NCBI GenBank assembly: GCA_030141605.1
Contig: JAQGDQ010001239.1
Location: 1 to 52,979, forward strand
DNA: 52,979 bases
Reading direction: 5' to 3'
Origin: Tubiluchus corallicola
Lineage: Eukaryota > Priapulida > Priapulimorpha > Priapulimorphida > Tubiluchidae
In this document: piece by piece, positions 34,236 to 44,867 of the stretch
Position numbering within the stretch: the first letter of the stretch is position 1
Layout of the letters: every line of letters begins with the position of its first letter
Made by a program: the position numbers and the translations under genes
Notes under the pieces: generated by a model
Databases searched by the model: none
Told to the model about the DNA's origin: nothing
Seen by the model: the letters and a program-made list of their open reading frames with translations, nothing else

Positions 34236-34466
34236 CTACCGCTTCACCTGATAAATAGGTTTTCTTTGACCTCTAATTTGACAATTTTCTGGATTTAATG
34301 AGAGAATTACAGGTGTGCCAACATGAGAGCGGATGCTCTCCTTCTCAATAACTCCTCGTGGAGGCAGCTTTTTGGCAGGAGCACTTTCGGTTTTCCGTCC
34401 GGACGCCGGCATAGAGTACATGGAGTTATAAAGCTTTGCTTTCTGGCCTGCTATGAAGATAACACC
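34236..34466 (-). CDS. Terminal coding exon of an unrecognised minus-strand gene
   Basis: A clean acceptor (gatctgtttccatcctag) ends at 34467. The exon then reads 76 codons, GVIFIAGQKAKLYNSMYSMP to ...CQIRGQRKPIYQVKR, and stops at 34236. There is an internal Met (34421), but the frame is open back to the acceptor, so I start at the splice site (phase 0 in this reading). The peptide is basic, Lys/Arg/Pro-rich and has no Cys-rich or membrane segment. An AATAAA follows at a normal distance. It lies about 1.6 kb beyond the lectin stop codon on the same strand. Upstream exons were not found in the interval to the lectin, so either they are very short or this Met starts the protein. Family unknown. 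Confidence 0.5.
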   Translation of the reverse strand, partial: GVIFIAGQKAKLYNSMYSMPASGRKTESAPAKKLPPRGVIEKESIRSHVGTPVILSLNPENCQIRGQRKPIYQVKR

Positions 34467-35963
34467 CTAGGATGGAAACAGATCATCGAAAAAGTTCAAA
34501 AATCTGTAGTTTTTTGCGTCTATGTGCTGAAGAGAAAAGTTGTCATCCTTGTGAAATAAAAGTAAAGAAACAATCGTATAAGCCAAAGAACATGACTGAC
34601 ATACACTGTATGCAGTTGTCAAATTCTTAATGTAGCAACTTAGCAAGGATGACATCAATTTGTTAAATAGCTCACAATAACCAATTTAATAACCCGTTTA
34701 AATTTAAATTTAAATTTAATTATTATTTAAATTATTGTTGGATATTTATTTAGCAAACTGGTGCAACTTTAATGCAAAAAAAATCAAATTTTGAAATAAG
34801 AGTTAAACATATCGTACTACATGCATGCTGTTACTTAATGAACAACATTTTATTAGCACTTTGTTGTAGTCACAGCAACACTGTCAACAGAGGTTAATAG
34901 CACTGAATGCTTTATTGTAACGTAATCAGTACATAAATGTCCAACATATCCCATAAAGTGGATTAACCTGACTGTTCAGAGCACAGGTGAGTAAAACAGA
35001 CAGGTGACTAGCAGGTGAAAAACTGACCAAAACCAAAAGCTTTACATTCCCGCCACAGATGGCGCTTCGTGCACGAATATGTAAGTAAGATTAACAAAAA
35101 AGCTAAGTCTGCTACATTTATACTTCAGCAGACATAATGCAGTTTTTGGATAATTCCATAGCATTTATAATTGAAATCACTGACTGGGATTATTTAAACT
35201 GACATTCTTATAAATGAACGTTTTTAAATCAAAGAGAAATACACTTCGTCTTGGATTTTTAACATTTAAATCTACAGCATTTTTTATTAAAAACCTGGAA
35301 TAATAGAACTCTATTAATAATAAATAACTGAAGCAGCTAAAGTAATGCACAGAATCCGTGCCGTTGCTACAGTGTAAAGCTGATATAAAGTTTTTTAAAA
35401 CCAAAAGGATAAAACGTCATTTTATACAGTTGCATAATCAAGAAAATGCAAATATAGCAAATAAAAGATGGCGCTTTACTGGCTACCAGTGTTTAGGTCA
35501 GTCGAAGCTTCACATTCAGTAAAGCTTCATTCACATTCAAAATGCAAGCACAAAATACTGAAAGTCGGTTTTGCACCTGAATAATTGTGTGATTATATAT
35601 CAGTAACTGATTTTATATCACTTTGCACATGACAATTGTGATATATAACAGTTGTTACCCTGTAGACGAAGCAGAAAGATCTATCCTGTCAAGTTCCACC
35701 TAAACCAACCTCAACTGATTTGAATAAATGAAATACACTAAATGAAACCGTTGTTACACTTGTACAATGAACATGAACACAACAGTAGGTTTAACTAAAA
35801 TACATCGTATTGTGAATTAAACCTGGAATAAAGAGTGTACTGGACAGTGACTTATATGACACTTTATGACTTTTATATATATACATATCTTATTTTATAT
35901 GACAGTGACTTATATGACTTTTATGTTTATATGACAGTTTTATATTCATAAAATATGCAGCAA
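34467..35963. other. Between the two minus-strand genes
   Basis: Includes dispersed repeat E copy 2 (35026-35112). A plus-strand donor-like cacag|gtgagt at about 34983 has only a short open frame before it and is not annotated. Confidence 0.4.
35026..35112 (+). repeat. Dispersed repeat E, copy 2
   Basis: Near-identical to 32920-33006, about 2.1 kb away in direct orientation. It contains cgccacagatggcg at 35051. Confidence 0.92.
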
Positions 35964-35973
35964 TTTATTTATT
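35964..35973 (-). terminator. Tandem AATAAA poly(A) signals of the lectin gene
   Basis: Plus-strand tttatttatt gives two overlapping AATAAA hexamers on the minus strand, about 135-145 nt past the lectin stop codon. Confidence 0.6.
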
Positions 35974-36108
35974 TACATATCTGTATTCTTAACAGAATAA
36001 ACAACTAATGTACACATTTATGTCTGGACTTGATGTTTGGAATGGAGTGTTTGAGCATTCTTGGTCACTCTTGAAGAAATGTGTCATGCATGCTACAAAG
36101 AGTTTGCC

Positions 36109-38907
36109 TTAGTTGGCATTAGATTCACAAAGGAAGGCAATCTGACGAGAACAAGGTGTATCGTTCCAATCATAATTGAATCCCAAAAGATCGTCCTTTC
36201 TGATTTCTGCACAGTGCTCACCAATATGCTGATTGTTAGGCTCCCCACGTTTAACCCAGCCACCAAATAACAAGCGATGTCCATTAGAAATCCATATCCA
36301 GTGTCCTTCATGAAGATGATCTGTTCCGCCAATCCAGGTGTTAGAAGAACCTATGAGAACAAAGTTAATTAAATATGTATTGAAAACTTCCATTTCAGAA
36401 TGACAGACAGAAATAGGTAGAACAAGCAAATAAGCTGCACATAATCTAGTTCGTACAGAGGTCACAAAAACTGCTGAGAAACCTGCTGTTAATCCTAACA
36501 CAATAAATTGTTGCTTTTAGTGGCAGGTTTATGAGCAAAGGTTACCTATACACGTTAGATCTTTTTCAATCTGGCAAAGCCAGGTCAAATTAAGTAAGAC
36601 CTATGATCATAAGGTCACGTCACATAATGTGGCGTTTAGCAGAGTTACAGACAAGTTGAGAAACATTTAGTAAAGTTACAGTGAATGATACGTATACTTC
36701 AATAATAATCAAACTTTATTAATTAAGGAATCTCAATCTGCTATAAAAATGCGAAAAGCTTTTTGAAGCACAAATGCGTAGCCAAAATGAAGTGTCAAGA
36801 AAATTATTAATCAAATTTGCTTAACAACAAACGAAATTGCTGAAACGGAAGCAGCAACCGACAAACTCAGTCTTTGCCACAAACAGGTAGACAGGCAATT
36901 ATGCTGTACTTATTTATCACAAAACTAGTCAATCTTTTTGTTTGTGTAAAAAAAAAATAATACAGGTGCTTTGTAACAAATTTAGTGAATGAAGCCCACG
37001 CCTGCCGTTTATGAGACTGTATGTAGTATAATCCATTTATAACGAGGCCTGTTATAACGAGCCACTGGGTAATATGAGTAAATTTCAAGTTTCTGTCAAA
37101 GTTTATGCTAAAATGATGTATTTAAATTTTGCCTACAGCACGCTCTGATATTGCAAGTTTTTGCTAACGAGGAAATTTTCAGGTCCCGTGATTGTACTTT
37201 CCCTGCAAAACAATAATGCATATTCTACACTTGCCACTGGTTTTCACGTAGTCGACTAAAAAACGATTTTCTTCGGCTGTTTCTATGGTAACCAATTCAC
37301 CTCCCTCGGTTTTGCACTTCATCACAGCCTGCCACCAAGTGAGCGGGTCTTTGTACAACATGTAACAGTTTCCATTGTAGTATTTGCCACCATTTGGACA
37401 ACAAGTAGTACTGGACATAGCCTGATGATAGCAGAAAACAGTGTTCTGTAAACTGAAGAATCTGTGAGTGTAATGTAATGAAATAAAATATTTGCAATCT
37501 AATGTTATTTGTACAATGTACTTGCTAACGTAACGTGAATAAGTAACATGAGTGAAGATGTAATGATATAATGTAAGGAAGACTGGACGATTGTTAAGAC
37601 TCAATTTCATTTTAATTTACTGTCTAAAATATACATTTTCTTGCATCAAAAGTTAACAATAGTTCGTTATATTTGAATAATTATCTTGAAAAATTAAATA
37701 ACAGCAACCAAACACAGCTATTGCTTACGTCAGAAACTAACCACAGTTTTTGCAATGGCAGGCATCTTCCCTCATGCATTAAACTCATTTGCATAAGTGT
37801 TACAGTACTGTTTAAACGCATGATGTCAGGAAAAATGGGCTAGAAACTAACAGTGCAGTTCATGGTCATGCTTATCAGGGTACCGCTTTCTATTTGTCGT
37901 CCAAGCGAATATGACGAAAGGGCACCACTGCCAATCTTAGTAGGTTCACTGAGCTGCGCGTAGCTTTGAAAATTTAACGAAATTTGAGTATCCGAAGTTT
38001 TTATTATTATTTGATGTAAGCTTTGATTTAAAATCATTTAAATAAGTTTCCAGTTTCCTGAAGTGTCTTTTGTTTGAAGGTCAAAATAAACTATGTCATT
38101 GTTTCAGACAGGTTTCAAAATGTCTGTAAAACTACTTTCTAGTCCTCTAGTCTTTGCAATTTTCTAGTTATTAGTTTGGCACTGTTTCACCACTTTTTGC
38201 ACAACCTAGCCACGCCCACTTATCGAAAAATACCTTACCTATCACCACTGGGATACCAAAAATTTAAAAACATACAAGCTCTTAATCCAGTACTATAGGG
38301 GGAGCTGAAAGACAAAACCTCTAACCACATAACATTGGGTTTTCAGTACGTGACAAGCCACTCTAATTCATCGTATTGGAGCAGACTCAGATCCCCATGC
38401 TATGCCAACATAGCTGTGCAAACTGCAAAGGTTTCTATCAGTTTGCCACTGTTTTGAATATGCTCTCAGAATGACCTTTGACCTAGAGTTTTATCTTGTA
38501 CCAAGATTATCTGAGCCAAAAATCTCAAGGGTGCTCCAATTTTTTTTCATTGTAACTTGTCTAAACTCAAAATGGAAGTGAAGCCACGTCGAATGGATGA
38601 CAAGCACTTCGTGATGGTACGACTACAAGGTTAAGTCCAAAAGCTTATGCTAAATTCAGGCATTGTACCAGCAAATATGTAAATAAAAACCGTAATGGCT
38701 TCCTTGAAAGTTTTTCTATTGTTATCTCTTGGAACCTGCTATTTTTTATCTAAAGCCATTACCACGCTTCAAAATGGACAATGTTATAATAAAAACAGTT
38801 ACCTTTGCTGACTTACTAATGTTGCTGAACACACTTTCAGTGTCTGCACTTGAACCACACAAAGTACCCAACAGAAATATCATGTCTATCACTGAAGCCA
38901 TATTCAT
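36109..38907 (-). CDS. Secreted C-type lectin (mannose-type CTLD), three coding exons
   Basis: Exon 1 (38907-38803) encodes 35 residues: MNMASVIDMIFLLGTLCGSS is a typical signal peptide with likely cleavage after the following Ala, and the exon ends at a good donor (aag|gtaact), phase 0. Exon 2 (37421-37235) follows ctgttttctgctatcatcag, enters in phase 0 and gives residues 36-97, including CCPNGGKYYNGNCY, W64-W65, C71 and ENRFL. Exon 3 (36350-36109) follows ttgttctcatag, enters in phase 1 and gives WIGG, EGHWIW, EPN (134-136), C144, WND (159-161), C164 and C172, then the stop. The spliced length of 177 residues is normal for a single-domain secreted lectin. The canonical pairs C71-C172 and C144-C164 and an N-terminal long-form pair are present. 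In this family EPN plus WND form the calcium site that prefers mannose-type sugars, so calcium-dependent glycan binding outside the cell, probably in innate recognition, is inferred. The exon 2/3 junction uses either a GC donor (agtg|gcaagt, giving TSGSSN) or a weak GT three bases earlier. Intron 1 contains dispersed repeat B. Confidence 0.9.
36351..37234. other. Lectin intron 2 (GC-AG candidate)
   Basis: 884 bp, AT-rich, without tandem repeats. On the minus strand it begins gcaagtgt and ends ttctcatag. Confidence 0.6.
37860..38045 (-). repeat. Dispersed repeat B, copy 2, inside lectin intron 1
   Basis: Read on the minus strand it matches 5915-6087. It has no CATA tail, so the two copies differ at the 3' end. 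The 65-codon frame over it is a by-product of the repeat. Confidence 0.75.
38472..38484. promoter_or_regulatory. Perfect DR1 nuclear-receptor-type site
   Basis: TGACCTTTGACCT is the reverse complement of AGGTCAAAGGTCA, the consensus direct repeat with one-base spacing bound by RXR/HNF4-type receptors. It lies in lectin intron 1. A role is inferred only from the match. Confidence 0.35.
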
Positions 38908-39319
38908 TGTGCATATAACAACAATTGCTGCAATATATTATGAAAACAAATCCTATAGATCAGTAAACATATAACTAGCAAAAAATTATAAATGGTCAAA
39001 ATGAGAAGTACCTAGAACAATTGTTGATTAAATGAATTGAACAAAAAAACACACAAACCAGCAGTATTTCGATTAATTTTTGTCGTTTATAGAATTGGCA
39101 TTGAACGACAGCACAAAGTAATGAAGATGATGAGTTAATAATTGCTAATAATTCCTCTTTTCAACTACGAAATTATTTAATTTTCGTATTCCAATTCGAG
39201 GATTCTGAACGGGAGTGTAAGGCAGTTTTAAGAACGATGGCTTTTCCATTACGTCAACAATGAGTTGGTAAACAATGTTTCAGTTTCATTGTGTATAGCA
39301 TGCGCACAAACAATGGATT

Positions 39320-39329
39320 CTTTTATATA
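39320..39329 (-). promoter_or_regulatory. TATA box upstream of the lectin gene
   Basis: Minus-strand TATATAAAAG lies about 410 bp before the lectin ATG, with tttgtgcgcatgc about 15-25 bp downstream, where transcription would begin. A 5' UTR of about 390 nt, or one with a small intron (acceptor-like atattgcag near 38938), would connect it. Confidence 0.4.
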
Positions 39330-40857
39330 AGCCTGCTTTCGACGCTTAGTGATAGAAAACAAATAGGTGCCACGACTTCTGCATGAAACTAGTAAATATA
39401 CAACAAGGCTTCCCACAAACTGCAACAGAAATGTTTTGAACTGATTTAGTCTCGTAAATATTTCTTAATGTCATGTGAAAAATCTTAAGAAATTCAATGA
39501 GTGAAAAGTACTAAGATGCCAAAATTAGTTTTGAAGACATCATAAAAAATTTAGGCTGCTGCTGCAAATTTCTAAAAAATAGAATGCACAGGCACCAAAC
39601 TTTGAACGTTGAGTCAACGACAAAAACAGTAAGAATTTATTTAGAATATGTTTTTTCGAAGATACCTTATATCTCATTCTTGTGCATTTTAGGGTGTTTC
39701 GTGTCCAGATCTAGGATATGTCCCAGCAAAGGCTACATAAAACAAAAATTTTTATTAGAAATCATTTCATTGTGCTAAATACGAATTTGACAATAGCGTT
39801 TTCCTTCAAATTAACCTGGTTATCAGGACAATAAATTGGTGTTTTCGAGCCCAAAAGTTGGGCACGCCCCTAAAATTAACTGGATGAAATTGAAAAATAC
39901 ACGAATGGCATATTTCAAAATGCTAAATGCAAATTTATGAGTGACATCAGAGCCGTGCAAAGCTTTGAAAAATGCCAAATTTGATGATGCAATGATTTGC
40001 CATTGTTGTCTTTTTTCTAAGAAATGAATCGCGATCAGAATTTGCACTTTCTATTTAAAACAAATCTCGGAAATTTCTGAATAATTGGAATTCCTAATCT
40101 CTCAGGTTTAAATTTTCCATTTAATTGCTTGTGAAGTTACACAAGTGCTTTGAGGCCTGTCTGTGCGCAATGCAATTTTTAATGTTAAGGCTGAATTTTT
40201 GATTAAAAATTTTGTCTGCAAATAGCTTAACAACAAATATTAATGCAGAAATGCAAAGCAAGTCTCGGAGGTGTTAATGTTTTACTAAATTACTCGTAGA
40301 ATTCGGAATTATGCAAATAAAATATTTTAAGTCCAAACTAAAGTCATTTTAAATATGTGGACAAATTTATTTCAGAAAGATGAATTTTGAGATTCTGAAA
40401 TTTTAACATTGTCATGTTTGAGCTGCGCATTCACACGGGGGGGGGGGGGTTTGTCTCTCCAGATTTGCACACTCGCCAGTTACTTGACGAGTTAACTCGG
40501 GGAGGAAAACTTGCTTGTCTGAATGCACCGTTGAACTTTACAAGGGGGACACCTCGCTTTGAAAGGGTTGTTTTGTTCTCCGGACATGATGTATTTTAAC
40601 CATAATTTTGTCTAACGTGTATTTTACATATGTGTATTGTAACTGCCTTATAATACAAACCAATGATGTGCAATCTTGCAGTACTCCCATTCTTTTTTCG
40701 GATACTGTAATTTAATCAGGTTTTTGGGGAAAGCTGTCTGTTTAAATACTCAAAAGAGGAATTCTGATATCTAAAAATGATCATGCCTATGGCTAAGCAC
40801 CGTGGCCATAAGAATGCTTTGACGTAAACTAATTTCCGAAGTAAGTAAATTAATATG
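39330..40857. other. Upstream of the lectin gene; no other gene recognised
   Basis: Includes a G13 homopolymer at 40437-40449 with a moderately GC-rich stretch after it (to about 40590). A frame of 61 codons over this stretch has no motif. Confidence 0.4.
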
Positions 40858-41712
40858 TGAAGGGAAGCAAAGTTTTCCCCACGAGGCAAAACTATCTCTA
40901 AACTTAATATGTACTAACTGTAGTTAAAGGGAAGTAAAGTTTCCCCACGAGGCAAAACTATCTCTAAACTTAGTATGTACTAACTGTAGTTTATCTCTAA
41001 ACTTAATATGTACTAACTGTAGTTAAAGGGAAGCAAAGTTTCCCCACGTTTAGAGGCAAAGCTATCTCTTAACTTAATATGTACTAACTGTAGTTAAAGG
41101 GAAGCAAAGTTTCCCCACGTTTAGAGGCAAAGCTATCTCTTAACTTAATATGTACTAACTGTAGTTAAAGGGAAGCAAAGTTTCCCCACGTTTAGAGGCA
41201 AAACTATCTCTAAACTTAATATGTACTAACTGTAGTTAAAGGGAAGTAAAGTTTTCTCCACGTAGGCAAAGCTAACTCTGAACTAATATGTACAACTGTA
41301 GTTAAAGGGAAGTAAAGTTTTCCCCACGTTTAGAGGCAAAGCTATCTCTAAACTTAATATGTACAAACTGTAGTTAAAGGGAAGTAAAGTTTTCTCCACG
41401 TTTAGAGGCAAAACTATCTCTAAATTTAATATGTACTAACTGTAGTTAAAGGGAAGCAAAGTTTTTCCCACGAGGCAAAACTATTTCTAAACTTAATATG
41501 TACAAGCTAGTTAAAGGGAAGTAAAGTTTCCCAACGTTTAGAGGCAAAACTATTTCTAAACTTAATATGTACAAACTGTAGTCAAAGGGAAGTAAAGTTT
41601 CACCATGTTAAGAAGCAAAGCTATCTCTCAACTTAATATGTACTAACTGTAGTTAAAGGGAAGCAAAGTTTCCCCACGTTTAGAGGCAAAACTATCTCTA
41701 AATTTAATAAAG
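40858..41712. repeat. 71-bp tandem repeat, about 12 copies
   Basis: aaagggaagcaaagtttccc, cacgtttagaggcaaa and aacttaatatgtactaactg recur at about 71 bp. Short units lack the gtttaga segment (cacgaggcaaa), so the array mixes two lengths. Confidence 0.95.
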
Positions 41713-43130
41713 ACACTGTAGGTGTCGGGATAGAGTTTCCCATGATTAAACATTGAATTGTAACATGTAGTGACGTCAACTAACACTTATATATTTTCGT
41801 TTACAGATTGTATGTTATGAAGTGATAATGTTTTAACTCATTACTTTCATTTACAAAATATATACAGTTGACACAGGTGGACACCAAATACGTTTCGAGA
41901 ACAAACTTTAGATAAAAATATTCAGTCTAATGCATTAACAGAAAATAAAAACAAATTTTTTCATTGTTCTTGACATGGTGCCGAAAGCCCTGTGCTGATT
42001 TGATTCTAGGGCGGCCAGAAGTCTGATAAAAGTATACATTTTAACACAATTAATACTGCAAAAGCTTTTTTGATAATTAAATAATAGATTAAAAACGTAA
42101 TTAACGGCGGTGGAGCCCAACTGTTGATGACATCACAAACAAACTAACATGATTTTCAACTGCAAAAATATTCCACGAGCATGTTGCACGTGTTTGCGAA
42201 AGTGAAAATTGAAGTACAGTGTTACTGTAAGATATTCAGTGTGTTGTACTTAAACTCGACAAGTTTTAAGATGAAAATTCAAATTTCAAATTTACAGCTG
42301 TGCTCACGCATGAGATGTCGAACGTGTTCAGTCCGTCACAAACTAACACTTCCGAACTGAGAGGTACAACACCTATTTTTGTGCAATGCATTTCCAAAAT
42401 GCAGGCGCTAGTACCCGTCTAACTAGCGAATGGCGAAATGAGGGCAGGCTCAGAAATATTAGAACTAGTATTAAACACATTTCACACACGGCTGTTTAAT
42501 TTACCGTGTTGTGGCGCCATCTACAGTAGCCTCTCCGAATATTTACCTGTTCTATCAATAATCACAATAACTTGCTTTGCATCACTTAGCACATTATTCA
42601 TCCATTTTTCTACTTCTTCTATTCTCCACATTGATAAACTTTTCGACTCAGCATAGCACATGTGCGCCACCGGTGTCGTGGCGCCATCTACAGTAGCCTC
42701 TCCGAATATTTTCTACAAAAAACTTAAACATTGAGCAATTGATATTAACTAAAGGATAGCAGAAAGGTTGTTGTTGTAGTTGTTGTTTTTCAGCGGTGAC
42801 GGTGGTGGTGGTTATTTTCGGTTTGTGGGGGATGACAATGGTTGTAGTTGTGGCTATAGTTGTTGCTGTTAATAATTCTGTGGTTGCAGTAACAACTATA
42901 GTACCCCCCCCCCCCGTAGTCTTAATTCCGTTCCTCCAGTTAGAGGGAAATATTTGTTTTTTTCTAATTCTGACATGAAATATAGAAATATTGATTTTCG
43001 TTCCAAGGTCACAAATGACAATGAAGCCAGTGAAGCTCTACAGAACACCCCCTATCTGGCTATTCAGTTGGGGTAGGCTGTTTACAGAAGCTCCAGGGGA
43101 TTTACTAGGTTTGTTTGAAATTTTGGGCAA
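41713..43130. other. Spacer with a 40-bp duplication and homopolymer tracts
   Basis: gtggcgccatctacagtagc, ctctccgaatatt occurs at 42511-42551 and 42679-42711. A GTT/GGT-rich stretch (42765-42890) and a C12 tract (42904-42915) follow. No gene is seen. Confidence 0.5.
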
Positions 43131-43251
43131 AATAAGCCTTTTCAAAGTTCCAGCGATTGACGACGATCGTGAAAAGGTCAAAGGTTAAGTGTACCAGACA
43201 ACGCATTTGTGTACACTTGACAACGCCTCGCAGCCCATGTAATTGTAATAG
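43131..43251 (-). repeat. Dispersed repeat A, copy 2
   Basis: Reverse-complement partner of 5590-5717. It keeps aggtcaaaggttaagtgtac, cagacaacgcatttgtgtac and cctcgcagcccatg. Confidence 0.7.
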
Positions 43252-43784
43252 AAATCAAGAAATGCTAGCTATAGAACCTCACCTAGTTCATTTTTCTTAT
43301 TCCCAAACAAGTAAAACAACTAAACTTACTGAACTGATGCAGCAGACAGCTTTGCCTTATACACGTGTCACATGACGGTGGTAGTTATGACACGCGTTGC
43401 TGTGGTACACTTAACATTTCACCTACAGCAGTTACGCATGCGCACAACAAAACTGTGAAAAAGCTTATTGGTCTTACTTTGTTTCACAATTTGTCAATAA
43501 CTCTCTTAAAAGGCTTTGGATTATCAAATAGTACCTAATGCCTTGTTAGCAATGCCTCACTTGTTCCCAAAATTGGACTTACTGGGTTGTTCGTCAAAAT
43601 CTTAACCCTTTCGCTGTCGTAACTCTCTAGTGTAAGAACGTGTTATTATTAGACCACTGGTCTCCCGTGGGAAAAAATCAAAAAGTTGCTCACCACTGGC
43701 ACTGAAGCGTCTGCCATCATTAAATATCACAACGTAGACAAACGTACAATCTGAAATAAAAAAATGTGGTTAGTAGTAAGGGCG

Positions 43785-43985
43785 CTTTCACACGGCGCCG
43801 TCACGAGCGATTCATCCGGCAACTGATGGTCGTGAATAACAGAAAGTTGCGGTAACTTTCTGCTAAGCAAAAATCAAAAGCGTGCGTGTCACGTGGCATC
43901 GTACGTCGACACTAAAGGGTCACCGTGCATCCGCGTGACCGCTTGATGCCGCCGCACGTAGCGTTTACACTTAAACCAGTCGACG
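43785..43985. other. CpG-rich patch, possible one-ended DNA-transposon remnant
   Basis: Begins taagggcgctttcacacggc, which looks like a PIF/Harbinger-type terminus after a TAA, and has dense CpG to gccgccgcacgtagcg. No matching inverted end was found nearby, so the assignment is tentative. Confidence 0.25.
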
Positions 43986-44867
43986 GTTAAAAACTAAAGT
44001 CTTTTGTGAGGGTTAGTTAGCTGCCAAATTAAAACCAAAGAAACCTTTGTGGGTTTTACAACGAGCAGGGAATCTTTTTATTTACAACTAGTGGAAAATG
44101 AGTTTAAAATGCCCCACTAGTGGTCAAAATTGACCCACCATTGGTCATATTTACCCTAATGCCACTGTATTAGGCTAGATGCCCCAGGCTGATGGTTCTG
44201 CCCCTCCCATCTCTATTGTGAATTTATGGTGGTTTATGTAATGAGCTGATTAAACAATTATTTGTGGTGTATTAGAAACACTATTAACCTAGTTTCTACG
44301 TGGTCATTATTAATTACATGTATTTGCATAGCGCTTATATTCAAGCAGGCTGTGCAACTGCTTGTTGTGTAATACCTTGCACCTGTTCGTCATGTGGCAC
44401 TTATATTGAAGCTGTGCTCAGTAACTGTCTGTGGTATGTTATAAAATGCGCCCTTTACGTGAGTATGCAGGTATATACATTTTCCAAGGAGAATATGATT
44501 TTTTTCTATAATGTGATGCCCCTCAATGTTTGGCGCCCTAGGCTTTGCCTATTGGTCATTATGCCCCCGGGGCATTAACTGTTTTTAAAGCACTGAACCT
44601 CGGCTCCCCGACGTGCACGTCAGATTAAAAATTTACTTCCATTTCCAGTTTTATGTGTTTGTTTTTATATGGCCTGCATTTTACATGTTTGATTGTCAGT
44701 AAAGCATGCTCGAAGACTAACTTTCTGTGTGCTTGAGCGCGCATGTAAAATGAAACATAAAGATTCAAATTATTTGCATGTGGTCAGTATATCTTGTCCC
44801 ACCAGCTAAAAGTCCTTGTTAACCCATACATAATCATTGGATTTTTTTCGGAACCTGAGAAAATTGG
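43986..44867. other. Spacer with no gene recognised
   Basis: Short gccccagg/ggcgccctagg strings recall the flanks of the 30-bp minisatellite at 19.1 kb. No supported frame. Confidence 0.35.

Larger units (their letters stand above)
37422..38802. other. Lectin intron 1
   Basis: 1,381 bp, from gtaactg to catcag on the minus strand. It carries dispersed repeat B (37860-38045) and a perfect DR1 string at 38472-38484. Confidence 0.75.

Noticed and set aside
34960-34990. Plus-strand donor cacag|gtgagt
   Set aside because: The best donor-compatible frame is open for only about 20 codons before a stop, with no acceptor.
37840-38037. 65-codon minus-strand frame in lectin intron 1
   Set aside because: Lies over dispersed repeat B, which is also present at 5.9 kb without the frame.
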